This document shows positions 1-11,581 of a stretch of DNA of 64,000 nt, in pieces; the stretch's first letter is position 1; each line of letters begins with the position of its first letter. The stretch covers positions 62,001-126,000 of the forward strand of contig JAHQIW010005259.1 in assembly GCA_019055375.1 (NCBI GenBank), in the 5' to 3' direction. A program made the translations under genes and the position numbers. A model generated the notes under the pieces. The model was not told the origin of the DNA. It did not search any database and saw only the letters and a program-made list of their open reading frames with translations. The stretch is from Parelaphostrongylus tenuis. Taxonomy: Eukaryota; Nematoda; Chromadorea; Rhabditida; Metastrongylidae.

Positions 1-655
1 TCTGATCCGACCGCGCTCCATAACATTATAGTCATCTGTTTTTCCGATAATGGTACAGTGAGGAAAGAGTTGTGTGGAAAAAGCCCTATTCGCATGATCA
101 ACGTTGGATTTGTTTTCGGTTACGACGTAGGAACGTCTTAGGACAGCTATCCCAAGATAACATCGTTAGTCAAGTCGACCAGCACATTTGGTTCTGAATG
201 CATGAGTGCGCTTTCTATTCCAGCGATGACTTAACGGAACAACACTGCATAGCTGGCGTCGAAATATTGTGAATAGAAAAACTATGGTAGAAACTGAGCA
301 CCTCTACTAAACGTGCTTTAGAATTACATGTAAATGATCGAGAGATTTTGGGACATAAATATATTTGAATATGTCATCCAACATCAATTTCTTTTTCTTT
401 GAGGCAAAAAATGAGACTTAAGACTGGATATGGTGCACGATACCATAGTCTCTTTGCTAGACCACGAAAAGAGAAGCCCATTGTATATTGTAGGAGAAAG
501 AAGATCATTTTCTCCTTCTGTTGCACTTCTTGCCTATCGAAGATTCAAAAATTCGACTTCCTCGAAAAAGCTGATTGATATGGACAATGTCTCGGTCAGC
601 TTTTACAATTACAGCTAAAGCAACTATATATTTCCAAATGTGTTGTAAGAATTAT
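1..655. other. No gene seen
   Basis: A 62-codon plus-strand frame at 430-618 has no splice context or recognisable product. No repeat match was found within the window. Confidence 0.5.
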
Positions 656-657
656 TA

Positions 658-1228
658 GGCCTTCTCATAAGTATTGGCACTAGGGGAGTAAACGCCAATT
701 ATACTAAATAGAATCAATCAAAATTGCTTGACACCACTGTTCAAGGTGTGCTCCATCACCCTGAGCACATTTCTAAAATCTCTCGAACAAGAAATTAATA
801 CGGCGCTCATAGAACTCGTTACATAAAAATTCAAGGAACATAGTCAATCTCCGACACAAATGCTTAATGTCTAGGAGCTTTTTCTTGCTCAGGAAGTGCT
901 CTAGAGAGTGGAAGAGGTGATACTCAGACGGCGACAAGTCAGAACTGTGAGGCGGTTGATCCAACAACCAGTAGCCCATTTTATGCAACTTCTTCTTTGT
1001 CAATTTTGTGACAGGCAGCCTTGCGTTGTCCTGTACCAGGATAAGATTGCGGCAACGTCGACATGACAAGCCTTGATTGCAGCGGTCCAGGTGCTCACAG
1101 TAGCGCTTGGCATTCATCGTCTACCCGGCTGGCAGCAAGCCCTAATAATTCGGCCCGGTCGGGCCTCAAAAGATGATGAGCGTAAGTTTGGTGTTTGTTG
1201 CTCTAGTGCCAAAACTTATGAAAAGACC
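658..1228 (-). mobile_element. Internally deleted mariner-family element with TIRs and TA duplication
   Basis: Terminal inverted repeats (GGCCTTCTCATAAG at the left, its near complement CTTATGAAAAGACC at the right) are flanked by TA on both sides. The minus strand keeps the C-terminal half of a mariner transposase. It includes the second catalytic aspartate (LVQDNAR), the third-aspartate region (SSDLSPSEYHLF) and a C-terminal FYERRINFLFERF. The N-terminal DNA-binding half is gone, so the copy cannot be autonomous. Confidence 0.8.
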
Positions 1229-1230
1229 TA

Positions 1231-2289
1231 ATAAATTATGAAACGTGCAGCGTTGATCAATACTGAAGTATGGCTTCGTGCATTCGACTTCGTCAAATAT
1301 CGTTTGAGGTGGTCGAGTGCATACTTGACCAGCTATAATAACCTGGCGACAGATCATGTTAGCGTCCCTATTATCCTATATAACTCTGCTATCAATTGTT
1401 CGACTCTGAACGGATGAAGAATCTAATGGGTTCAGGTCAGAATATCAAATCAACGACCACATTTGCACTTATTATGCTTTTTCCTTATTATTTCCGATAT
1501 CTTAATTTTGACCTTTACGTTCATCAGTCCGCTCGGCAGATTTCATTAAGTGATTTCTACAGAATCATCTATTTTTCAGCAACTCATTAACAACAGCGCC
1601 GCCTCTTGTTCAGAGCTAATCTGGCTGCCGTAGCTGCGACCTTGAGATTTTTTAAAAGCTTTTTTCGTAATAACGATGTTTGACAACCTAGTATCAGTAA
1701 GAAACGCTTCCCTCCCTGTCACGTTATCGTTTTACCGCCTGATAGCGCTCTGATTTCTTCGCAGTTTTCATAATGAATGCACCGCTGCAAACGAATGCGC
1801 GTGCACGGTTCGCTAATCACGTAAGAAAGAGCATTGTCAAACAGTTCTGCATATTCTTACGTGCTTCCCATTATTTTTCTGATCACAGTGTTTGATTTAT
1901 ACTTCATCGATGCGCCCAATGCTTGACTTCTTGATTTCTTGATTACGTTGTGTTGAGATTGATTTTCCTAAAATTGAGAAAGCACTATGACGTTTCAGGT
2001 CGTCATTGCGGTGAATCGAGGTTCCCATGAATCGAAGGAAAATTTGCTTTAGTTTAATTGAATTTTGTAGTACGATCTCGACAGTGATTCTTGCAGTTCT
2101 TGAGATAGTCCTTTCATAACGATGTAACAAAACACATCCTTAGGCTTGAAAGCAACTATTTGCTCCCAGGACCGACTATATATTATCTTCGGCATGGTTG
2201 AAATAACTCAGTTATTTTTCTGACAAACGCATCGAGGCTGGTGAATAACATTCACTGAATACAATAATATTGCAGTACAATAGTAACAC
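1231..2289. other. No gene seen
   Basis: A 77-codon minus-strand frame at 1897-2130 is basic and unrecognised. Nothing else is supported. Confidence 0.5.
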
Positions 2290-2385
2290 AGTGGCCGACG
2301 TCTCGGCGAGTCTCTCCTTTATCAGAGCTTAGCATGATCAGGCTGATCTTCAACCTACTCAGTCGAATACTTTCATGACCCCGGT
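2290..2385 (-). pseudogene. Possible reverse-transcriptase fragment
   Basis: On the minus strand, VFD, stop, V followed by a broken helix resembles the catalytic-palm entry of non-LTR reverse transcriptases (KAFDxVE). A nearly identical CTACTCAGTCGAA core lies near 20,050, which supports a shared repeat. Short and heavily mutated. Confidence 0.3.
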
Positions 2386-3425
2386 TGAAAGAAGTATTAG
2401 ACGAATTTTGGGTCGCACAGCAAAAAGCTTTATTTTGAAACACTCACCGTTGAGTTGTTTTGAGTCTCCTAGTTATTTATTGCAGACCAGCCGCTTATAG
2501 TTTTGCATAGGTAGGACCGTGCTTGATTCAGATCGGGAAATTAGCCAGAGGTATTGCGTGAAATCACGCGTAATCACGAGGCATTCCCTTTGCGCTTCAA
2601 TTTCGGACATTTAGTATTTATCTAAAAGACTTCCACAGCTTTTCGCTTAGATATTTTGGATTCCTGCGAGAGTATAGGACTTTTATATCAAAATCTACTC
2701 CGATATATTCTTGCTCCCTAGGTGTGCCCAATGGACTTTTTTAACTGGAGTTAAGTTTTCTAGCAAAATAGTGTTTTATATGAACACAGAGCGATCTACC
2801 CAGTTCGCAATGTATTCGTCTCATATATCTTACAACAGCTTGAATACGTGGTACCAGATCTCATAAAGGCGCCGTCTACCGTTAAGGGAGACAATGTGAA
2901 TTTTCATTTCAGAGAGGTGGTCATACGGCCGATAAGGACCACTTAGTGCTCCAGAGTTTTTGGGGGTATCTCGATTACTGCTACCCATATTCCAAGCCTG
3001 CTTTTTTCTAGCATTCAGAAGTTAAGCTAACTTTGTTAGAATTGAAACACAGGATGAACGAAGTCTTTTTTTTTTTGGCTTTATATCGGTGGGGCGTCGA
3101 TTTTTCCTTCGAATCTAGCCCGAAGAGCTCCTACCGCCTCAAAGAAATTAGAAGAAGCTGTTTTTTGTGTGATGTTTAGAAAGTCTACCTTATGCTCTTT
3201 TTCTGTACGCATTCTGGTAGCCGTTTGAAGCAGCAACTAATCATAGTGAAAAACGTGAAAAAGCTCTCAAACAACAAAGACAAGGCGATTAATCACAGGC
3301 ATAAACTCATTCAACCTCAGTTCAATGTAATATAACAATCGAATGTTTTCAATTTCTGTATTTCAAATAGATAACAAGTAAACCTTGTAATTGTATCTGT
3401 CTCTCTTCTCCACTTTACTATTTTC
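2386..3425. other. No gene seen
   Basis: AT-rich sequence with a T11-type run near 3,070 and only short frames. Confidence 0.5.
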
Positions 3426-3671
3426 CTAGAAGGTTTCAAATTTTTTGAAATTTATCAAGTAAGGACGGCGGTAGTTTGGTGGCAAATGATTCAGATTATT
3501 GGGAAGTAAATTAATGAATGATTCGACCTTCTCGCCAGCACTCTCTTCAGTCACGCAAAGGTGCCTTTGCTCGACTATCTTCAAGTTTGCCAAAAGATTC
3601 GCGTCTGTTACCAATCTGCTCCATTCATAGAGAAGGCGAGATCCTCGAGTAGCAGTTGATGCAAAGCGTGA
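3426..3671 (-). CDS. Candidate terminal exon, unrecognised protein
   Basis: An 82-codon minus-strand frame (including the stop) reads SRLLYEWSRLVTDANLLANL onward to LPPNYRRPYLINF and a TAG. It could start after GATAG as splice acceptor. Codon composition looks coding and differs from the AT-rich flanks. Against it, a second frame in the upstream third is also open and ends at a good GTAACA donor, so the reading is ambiguous. No motif is recognised and no partner exon was found. Confidence 0.3.
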   Translation of the reverse strand, partial: SRFASTATRGSRLLYEWSRLVTDANLLANLKIVEQRHLCVTEESAGEKVESFINLLPNNLNHLPPNYRRPYLINFKKFETF

Positions 3672-3850
3672 CTATCTGAAGGTCTTTGTTTGTGGAGGAT
3701 CAAGACAAGGGCACTCACTGAATGCTATAGTGCTAAGATTTTCACAGTAAGTGATGATGGATCAGGTCAAAAATCAAGTAAAAATTACGATCAGTAACAT
3801 GGACAAACTACGTGAGTGTAAATTTATTACTATTCAACTTAATTTCGGGT

Positions 3851-4731
3851 TTTTCTGATTAGGGTAGGACAGATGGCAAATCGATCCCATGCGCTGAATA
3901 GATGAATTTCAAAGGAGTGTTAGCAATCGTTCAAAAGTTGAGACATAGGGCTAAGTCCCACGTTTCCGGTTTTTCAAAACACCCCTTCATAACACTGTTA
4001 CCTTCGAAATGAAATCATGCTCCATAAAACATGTTTTTCTCTTATGTCGCATATAATTCGCTGGACAAAACTCCTTCCTTAGCGTACTAGTACTCAAACT
4101 ATAGCACAATATCCGAAGAACTTAAAAATGTGCTTGCTTTTTGAAGAGCTCTTTTATTCTTTTCATCTCACCTGGTCTTTTGATTTGTGCTACAAAACCC
4201 GCCGGACAGAGCTCTTTCTTAGACTATAAGTAATCATCTGGTAGCGTGATGTTTTCTGATCCTACTACCGTGCTTATTTTTGGAAATACGTTTCAATAGG
4301 AAAGTGAGATCGAGTTTTACATTTTTGGTAACGTTGTTTCCAGGCTATTCGACAAGGCAAGGGCCGTGGCAGGGGCGGGATGAGGGTGGTACGATCTATA
4401 TCTTGTTATTCATTTAGGGATCAAACCTCTGTTTCGGAGGAAATTCCAGATGGAACGATTGACTAGGATGCTACGAAACTTCTCTAGAAATTGATATGCT
4501 TTTCGGCTTCCAGCGGACTACATGTGTGGTTAGAGTGAAGGCGAAAAGCGACTATGATGCACAATTTTTTGATCTGAATGCTACAGCGTTATAAAGGGCT
4601 GTTTTGAAAAACCGGCGACGGTGGGCTATGGCCTCAAGTCTTAGGCTTCGAATGCTTATTAACACTCCTATAAAAAGTTCTTCTCCAGCGAATGAGATTG
4701 ATTTGTCATTCGTTCTCTCCTAATCAGAAAG
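3851..4731. repeat. Foldback element, copy 1
   Basis: The left end TTTTCTGATTAGGGTAGGAC is complementary to the right end CTCTCCTAATCAGAAA. The arms continue through CCGGTTTTTCAAAAC (left) and GTTTTGAAAAACCGGCGACG (right). The centre contains CAGAGCTCTTTCTTAGAC, which recurs inverted at 8,200 in copy 2. No coding capacity was seen. Confidence 0.6.
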
Positions 4732-5710
4732 AACTCAATTCCGATTTGGAAAGATCACTTATAGAAGAAATGAGTTGCTAATCTAATGTGGCTTCTCCCT
4801 TTTTATCATGCTTGGTTTTTCTTTCCTTGTCCTCAGAGGACTCCGATTCCATGATCAAATTTTGGCCGAACATTCTGCTTGGCGTCCTACTGTTATTAAA
4901 AAAGGGTGTCTATTTGTTTGGAAGAGTTTCCAGGATGAGGGGCTTTTCGTTTTCTTCATTACTAAGCAAAGTGTTCACAAAGTTGTTCACTTCTCTGATT
5001 CATAGTTATCTGTAGTATTAACACGACGATCAGCCCAAGAAAACTTTCTCAGACTCCAAAGTTGCAAAACTTCAATAATTTGGCAAAGTCTCAGTTGACT
5101 GAAATTGAGCTGACATCTTCAAAGTAAAGGTACCAAGCAATCCTCTTTTGAGTAGATTCTGCTTAAAAACGATTGAACTTGTGCCTACTTCGTTCCATTA
5201 GTTTAGTAAGAGTGATTGAAAAGTTTTTTCTCTACAATTTCAGAAATGTTCTCATCAAAGCATTTAAGCTGACATATTGCTCGGGCTAGAGAGTTCCGTT
5301 CGGATTTCCGTTATCATGAAAGCATGCGCATTTACTGCCTACGTAATACAAGAGTTCCGCCTTATTCATGCAGCGCTTAATCCATAAGGTCACATATTAT
5401 ATTTATGCATATTCAATTCTGTATTAAATTAGTGAAAACATGTAACGTGTTTAATATGCATCGTCAAACAGCTGAATGGACTCGAAAATGTAAAATAAGC
5501 AATGTTTCTGTGACAATCCTAGGACTTCGCGCGCAAAATTTGAATTCAGATCGAACAGAAACGATCAGTAATCCACGTCCAGAGAAGATAGGATCTGTAA
5601 AGTATTATATTGCAATGCAGAACAAGATGAAAAACGACCTAAAGTCTGTAGTAAAGTCAGCAATGTTTGCACTCTGAACGAAGAATGTGATTGACATCTT
5701 TTCCTCTCCT
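4732..5710. other. No supported gene
   Basis: Two overlapping plus frames near 4.8-5.0 kb and a 90-codon frame at 5405-5677 have no splice signals or known motif. Confidence 0.45.
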
Positions 5711-5824
5711 TCATATCCTCAGACTGTCTTTCAAAACTTCCTGCTGCTTGGTTTTCCGACTAATCTTGCGATAAGCACTCGTGATAAACTTTAAAAATTG
5801 CTCGTAATTTGGATCAGCAGTTTT
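5711..5824 (-). CDS. Candidate last exon of a minus-strand gene
   Basis: The minus strand has a strong acceptor (TTATTTTTGTAG) followed in phase 0 by 37 codons and TGA: KTADPNYEQFLKFITSAYRK, then a basic tail ending KDSLRI. Composition is coding-like. Upstream, a piece reading HDRKFADR near 5,945-5,970 is in compatible phase but has a poor donor (GTCATT), so the rest of the gene is unresolved. No family recognised. Confidence 0.4.
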   Translation of the reverse strand, partial: KTADPNYEQFLKFITSAYRKISRKTKQQEVLKDSLRI

Positions 5825-7699
5825 CTACAAAAATAAGAGAATGTTAGAAAGCATAACACACGCTATGATTTAAGTAACAACGCTTTCCAGTGAGTTTTTT
5901 GGGTAGGATAATCAGCTTAGCAGCAGAAAAATGACTCTATCAGCGAATTTCCTGTCATGCCTGAAATTTGCAGAACGGCAGCAATCATTTGTGAAGAGCT
6001 TCTTTTATGCAACTTTTACGATTTGAACTAAAATTGCTAGTGCAAGTTTCAACAAACTAATAAGGAGTTTCACATTCCGACTAGTGAACATAACTGAAAA
6101 GTAGAGAGGTACCATTGATGAGTTTTCTATCCTAAAAGTAGGTTATTGGAGCCTCAAGGCAATAAAATTTAATCAAATATCATCTCAGCGAATAGAAGCA
6201 ATACTAATTTTGCTAATGCAGTGGTTGCATTGGACACTTTTCATGGGTTCTTTGTGATGAGAGATATGATGCAGCTTGCTTTTGTCGCTCACTATTTGCC
6301 ATGGGATACTTTTCTAATTTTTGATTAACAATGATTTTATGGTGTTGAATTGACGATTTCAAAGCAATAAACTCGTATCGCTTTTGTTAATGAATTCAAA
6401 CATGGGAGCCCTAGCACCTCGGAACTGTTGAAGTCTAGAAAGCGCAGGGATGGTCAAGTTTCATTCGTAGATATGTCCTCATTTATCAAAAAGGGTCGTC
6501 AGCGCCGGTAACCAGGAAAAGATTAGAAAGATGACAATCGTCTAAAGAGGTATTACACTATTTGGATTATTTCTCGAACGCCTTGTTACGTCCATTGAGA
6601 AACGGTTCCTACAGAAAAAACGCCGCTTAACGTATTGGTCGAACTGAGACTAAACAAACATTTCAAAATCAATTCTATGTGGAAAAGTTATGGCAACTTC
6701 TTGGTGGTCTGAGGCTGCTAATTCATTACACCTCTATGCGTGCTGAAGAAGCGATCTCGAAGGAAAGATGTAATGCCACAAAATCGATAAAATTCTGCAA
6801 AAAAAAAACTGCAGCACTTTTATCGACAAGAATGAGTTAATGAGAATGAGTGAGAATGAGTTAAAGCTCGTTTCTCTTGTGCAACATCAGTATACTACTC
6901 TTGTGCGACTATCACCTGATTAACACTAACTCCATCGATAAGCAACTCATAACGTGCCAAAAACACTTTAGTTTATACTACTACAGTTATTATTACCCTT
7001 TAAATTTGTTCTTGAACTCCTTGAACCCCTTTTGCGCCTTTCCTATTCTGTAAGCTGACCATCAAACCAACGGTTATTTCAAGAAACCAGTTGATTACTG
7101 TATAAATAATGATCCAAGTCATGAAGCTATGATGGGACCGAACGTTATGGGTTAAGAAAATGACTACGAACTATCGTATCTATGCCGCAGTTTCCCAATC
7201 GCCCTAGCAGTTTCTAAACACGATTTCATACTGAATTACTGAGAAATTTTTTCAACAGTCGATCCTCTTGTGAAGTAAATTCTCTCTCTTTGAGAGGTCT
7301 AGATTTCCAATGTGCGCTTGTTTCTATATGACAAAAAATGTGGAAACTCTAATAGTTCTCATTTCGGTTAGTGAAACTGTGTTTGTGTCGAATTTGCAGA
7401 ATTGAATTGAGCTTGAAAACTTCCAGTCAAATCGTTTTTTGCAGCGTTTCAGTAATTGTTGGAGCGGAAAATATTGTTAATTGTAGTATATACAAATTCG
7501 TTCTTTACTGTTTTGGTATGATTACTCCACAATCTCTGCCTCAATAGAGACTAATAATTAGCATTCTCGCCGAGATAATTGCTTTCAAAAACGTATTAGA
7601 GTATCCAAGTTACCATTGAACACTCCACTGAAATATCTATCTTATTATGTAAAACTTCAAAAATATCTTCGAACTAATTAGTACTTCTTCAATCAAAGG
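5825..7699. other. No supported gene
   Basis: Upstream exons of the 5.7-kb candidate should lie here on the minus strand but could not be fixed. Short GAATGAG repeats occur at 6,828-6,862. Confidence 0.45.
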
Positions 7700-8880
7700 G
7701 CTGAAAAAAGCGATCTCATTCACTGGAGAGGAACTTTCATAGAAATGTTAGTGAGTATTCGAAAGTTGAGGCCGGAGACTACAGCCCCACTTCGCCGGTT
7801 TTTCAAACACTCTTTTATAACGTTGTAGCGCTGTACTATTCAGATCAAAAATTATGTTTCAAGCTCGCCTTTTGCCTTCGTTTTTATCACGCCTATAACT
7901 CACTGGAAGCCGAAAGCATATTGGTGTTTAGAGAAATTTTCGTTATTCTACTGTCGTTATATCTGAAAATTTTTTACAAAGCGGCGAAAAAATTCTTAGT
8001 TGGATAACAAAATGTTGATTGTCTCGCCATGCCCCGTTCCTAACACGCCCCTTGCCACTGCCCTCGCCTTGCCGAATGGCTTGTAAATATACTTGTCATA
8101 AATGTAGAACTCGACCTTACTATCCTTGCTAAACCGTATTTCCAGAAAATAAGCACATCTCTAGAATCAGGAAATGTTACGCTATCAGATGATTACTAAT
8201 AGTCTAAGAAAGAGCTCTGTCCGGTGTGGTCCAAAGCTTAAATCAAAGACCACAGGACATCAGGAGATCAAAAGAGCTTTTTTGGAAAGCAAACACATTT
8301 CTGAGTTCTTTGCAGCTTCTGCTCTAGTTTAATTACTAGCACTCTAAGGAAGAAGTTTTGACCAGCGGAGGATAAGCGAGTTAGAGGATAAAAGGATGGA
8401 GCTCTCTGCCTGATGGATGCGCTATGAGTTCGTCTTCGAGTTTTTAACTTCGTTTAAAGTGATTGAATGCATATCTGGCCTTCAGAATGAGTCGCGGTGG
8501 CCTCTCGATGTACCGAGTCAGTGCTGCTTATCCCACTAGACAATTCTGGTGCCAATTTACCGACCCCAGAGGGATTGATGGCTTGGTGAGCCATGAGCGC
8601 GAAATCAAACCATTGACCTCGTGAGCGACGCAGTGCACCTCTAACCACCGCGCCACATGCGCCCCAAGCGAGATAAGAGATGAAAACAAGTAGTTTTTTT
8701 TCAAAAATCACTGTATTTTGTTTGTGACAGTGTTATAGAGGAGTACTTTGAAAACCGGCGGCGCGGCGCTGTTAGCCACAAATCTCAGTTTTCGGAATGG
8801 TTACTAAAACTCCTACAAAAATTTATCCAGCGTAATGAAATCAGTCTTTCATTTGTTCCGTCCTAATTAGGAAGAACCTC
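7700..8880. repeat. Foldback element, copy 2, interrupted by a SINE
   Basis: The left arm (CATTCACTGGAGAG ... CGCCGGTTTTTCAAAC) and right arm (GAAAACCGGCGGCG ... CAGCGTAATGAAATC) match the arms of copy 1. The centre is in reverse orientation relative to it. The SINE at 8440-8690 lies in the right arm region. Confidence 0.6.
8440..8690 (-). repeat. tRNA-derived SINE, second family
   Basis: The minus strand starts GGGGCGCATGTGGCGCGG, with A-box-like TGGCGCGGTGGTTAGAGG, then B-box-like GGTTTGATTTC. The body ends near TGCATTCAATC. A homologue lies at 58,420-59,010. It sits inside a foldback element at 7.7-8.9 kb and so inserted after that element. Confidence 0.55.
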
Positions 8881-8884
8881 ATTA

Positions 8885-9085
8885 TTACAATACATCATTG
8901 TCATTATCGTTATCATAATCATTACCATTATCATTAATATAAATTGTTATAATTGTCATTACCTCAATTACTATCCCGATCTTTATCTTTACCATAAATC
9001 TATCATTATTGCTGCCACTATAGTTAAAATAATCATGATCACTGCCATTATCATTATCGTTTATTATTATCATGATCGTTGTCAT
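8885..9085. repeat. Low-complexity ATTATC/ATTACC tract
   Basis: Degenerate ATTATCATT-type repeats over 200 bases. The Asn/Asp/Ile frame on the minus strand is low complexity and not a gene. Confidence 0.8.
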
Positions 9086-9339
9086 CTATCAGTGTAATTT
9101 TTAGTTGAAACATGAGAAACACAGATGGATTATGGAAAATGTTTACGTTTCTTTTTTAAGATTGTCTTGTGTAGAAGCTTTCTATATGAAATTTCATCAC
9201 TTCATGATGATAATGCTCCCTGGTCTGTCTTCCCACGACATGCGCAGCATTTCTCACGTGGCGCGGCTCCGCCATTACAGTAACTGAGAGATGCGATGCC
9301 GCGCAGCGTGGGACGAGACGCCCTACATGGTCCATAGAA

Positions 9340-9650
9340 GGTTAACCATAAAAAAATTAAAATTGCTTAGCAACACTATCCAAGGTCTGCGCCCCTGAAC
9401 ATATTTCTGCCATCTCTTCAACAACAATCAATACCGTTATGTGCAGGGTTTTCGGAACTTTCTTTCGGTACCAATACTTGCCACATCATGGCGGCTCAAC
9501 AAAGCCTTCATCGCAATTTGCTGCTTAACGAGTGGGTAATGAGACGCGATACACAGACCCACCTTTAAAAGCATAAATCGTGCAAAGGCATAAGGATTTG
9601 TGTACCAAGCAAACAGCGTTTTGGTTCTCTACTAAGTTTCGCGCCCGTAA
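9340..9650 (-). mobile_element. Fragment of the same mariner family, minus strand
   Basis: The sequence aligns by eye with about 14,665-14,940 of the better-preserved copy (shared AATTGCTTA.CAACACTA, CAATACCGTTATGTGCAG and GACGCGATACACAGACC). Neither terminal repeat is present. It is cut off where an opposed transposase fragment begins. Confidence 0.6.
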
Positions 9651-9659
9651 CACCAATTT

Positions 9660-10110
9660 CAAGAACCCAGCTGCGCTCCGAACGTCCACGCTGCGTTGAT
9701 CGAGAGGCCTTCTTCGAAGCAAATGAAGAAGATCGCATTTCGACTATCGAGAAGTTGATCGACAGTTTTTACTGTGGTCATGCCATAAGCAGTATATTGA
9801 AGGTAGTAGGCAAGAAGTGGAAGATGAGTCGATGGATTCCACACGAGCCCCACTCAAGCCAAATGCGCAAACGCACGAACATCGCTCAAAAAATTCCAGG
9901 TTGATGAATGCTGTGTGCCTTGGATCTTATCCGCTTATGGCTTCTTTCGACCAATGCAAAACTTTATGAACGGCTGTCGATATGAATCATTCAATAAAGT
10001 TGATTATGCATGTCAAAAATTTCTTGGTTCAATGGAGCCGGAATGGTACTTTGAGCAGATCCGGAATCTTGCAGAACGATAGCAGAAATCGTGAACAACG
10101 GTGGTCTACA
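9660..10110 (+). pseudogene. Mariner transposase relic, N-terminal and C-terminal pieces
   Basis: The plus strand at 9660-9870 reads as a mariner helix-turn-helix and linker region. The end of this part, VGKKWKMSRWIPHE, matches the conserved W(V/I)PHEL signature that follows the second helix-turn-helix in mariner transposases. At 9990-10110 a decayed C-terminal end can be read (EWYFEQIRNLAERW-like, with a stop in it). The catalytic middle is missing. It is nested against a minus-strand fragment of another mariner. Confidence 0.6.
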
Positions 10111-11251
10111 CTTTACAGAATGGCTATTTTTGTTTTCGTTGTTGATTTGCGCTTAAAATCAAAACCTTCAAAAATTTCCTAGAGCATTTTGCTTAAACTC
10201 TACTAATATGTATTCTGGTCTTTCAATGAATAAGAGCTTTCGATTCTGGCAGGTTTTATGTAAGAGCAGAGCTTAGAAATTATGAAAACTACTTGAACAT
10301 TTCTAAGGTACTCAGTTCCTAACCTGCTCACCAGATATTGTCCGATTTTTCAGCGATGGAACAGAATGCTGGATTTCGGAAGGAGAACCGATGAAATGAC
10401 AGTTCCAGGCCGTTTTTATTTCATATGAAGGCAAGAGTCGGATGTGGCTATTGAAGGGATCTGAGTAGTTATCGTATCCATCGTCCTTCTTCAAGTTGTG
10501 ACTGCTATTTCTGGACATCGGAGTGCAATCATCTTCGTTTCGAATAGCAAACTTTTTAGTGTGTTTTCTGTCTAATTCGTATAATCTAATATAATGTTTG
10601 TTTGAGTATTCTTACGGCAGTGCTATGGCCTGATAACGAAACATCCAATATAGCAACCTATTTTTTGTGATTAAGCAAGTTTCACAAAGATGTTGTGAAA
10701 CAAACTTATTTTGTAGAATGTTTCGACGAATTTCGTCTCCATCAAGACCGCTTTGATCCAAATCGACGCTGCACTGCCGTTTAATTGCCAATTGCTAAGG
10801 AAAATAAGACTAATTGGCAGCTAAAGAACAGCCGATGATCAGATTATTATTACGAATCTCGTGTAAATCAATAAATACACTGACTTCTGCAGGATGACTT
10901 GTTTAATGGATAACGAATACTATCATTGGCAATAAATATCATCATTAAGCGTACTGTAGAATGGAGTGCTGTCGGGTAAGGTTTTCTCCGGAGAAAATGC
11001 GACGCTAACGACAACGAAGGTGAGTACACAACAAGGGCGAGCTATTGTGGAGCATTGCGTGAGACTGAGCGGTTCTGATAAAGACATAATTTGCAGAAAG
11101 ATTAGCCGACTAAATCTGTTTCCTAACTGCTTCAGTGAAACTGTCTCAATCAGCATAGAAATGCGAGCGATTAGTAGGTTCCGAAGTCAAAGAAAAGTCA
11201 GTTTATCTCAGTTGACTATTGGTTGCTATTACTGCGATGCCATATATCGAA
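10111..11251. other. No supported gene
   Basis: A 60-base stretch at 10960-11019 has splice-like ends and reads NGVLSGKVFSGENATLTTTK, without a partner exon. The minus frame at 10312-10518 is unrecognised. Confidence 0.4.
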
Positions 11252-11345
11252 TAAAGGTGTGGTAGCGTAACGGTAGCCTCGGTGTTTGTAGCGATGGCCA
11301 CGCCACCGTGAGTATGGACTAAACGCAGGTTTAGTTTCTAATTGA
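11252..11345 (+). repeat. tRNA-like SINE head, third family
   Basis: GTGGTAGCGTAACGGTAGCC is a good A box and GGTTTAGTTTC a degenerate B box about 60 bases later. It is similar to the minus-strand sequence at 36,335-36,425. It is not a functional tRNA, since no acceptor stem is seen. Confidence 0.4.
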
Positions 11346-11581
11346 AGACAAAGTTTTGGCACATCAATCAGTATGTCTGATTCGTTTTTAACGGTAGGTT
11401 AGTATGTGAAATATAACTGCGGAAGAGCTGATATATGAACCAGTCTGGAAGCCTGAGGTGGCTTCGAACCTTCTACTACTATTTTCAAAGATCACTAAGT
11501 TTTCCATTTCATCATCGAGGCATTCGTTTTTTCTCTTCTGCCGTGTTTTGAACCTAATCGGTGTGTGTCAGCAACCATCTA

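Noticed and set aside
10960..11019. 60-base exon-like stretch on the plus strand
   Set aside because: Splice signals and composition are good but it is too short and has no partner exon in phase.
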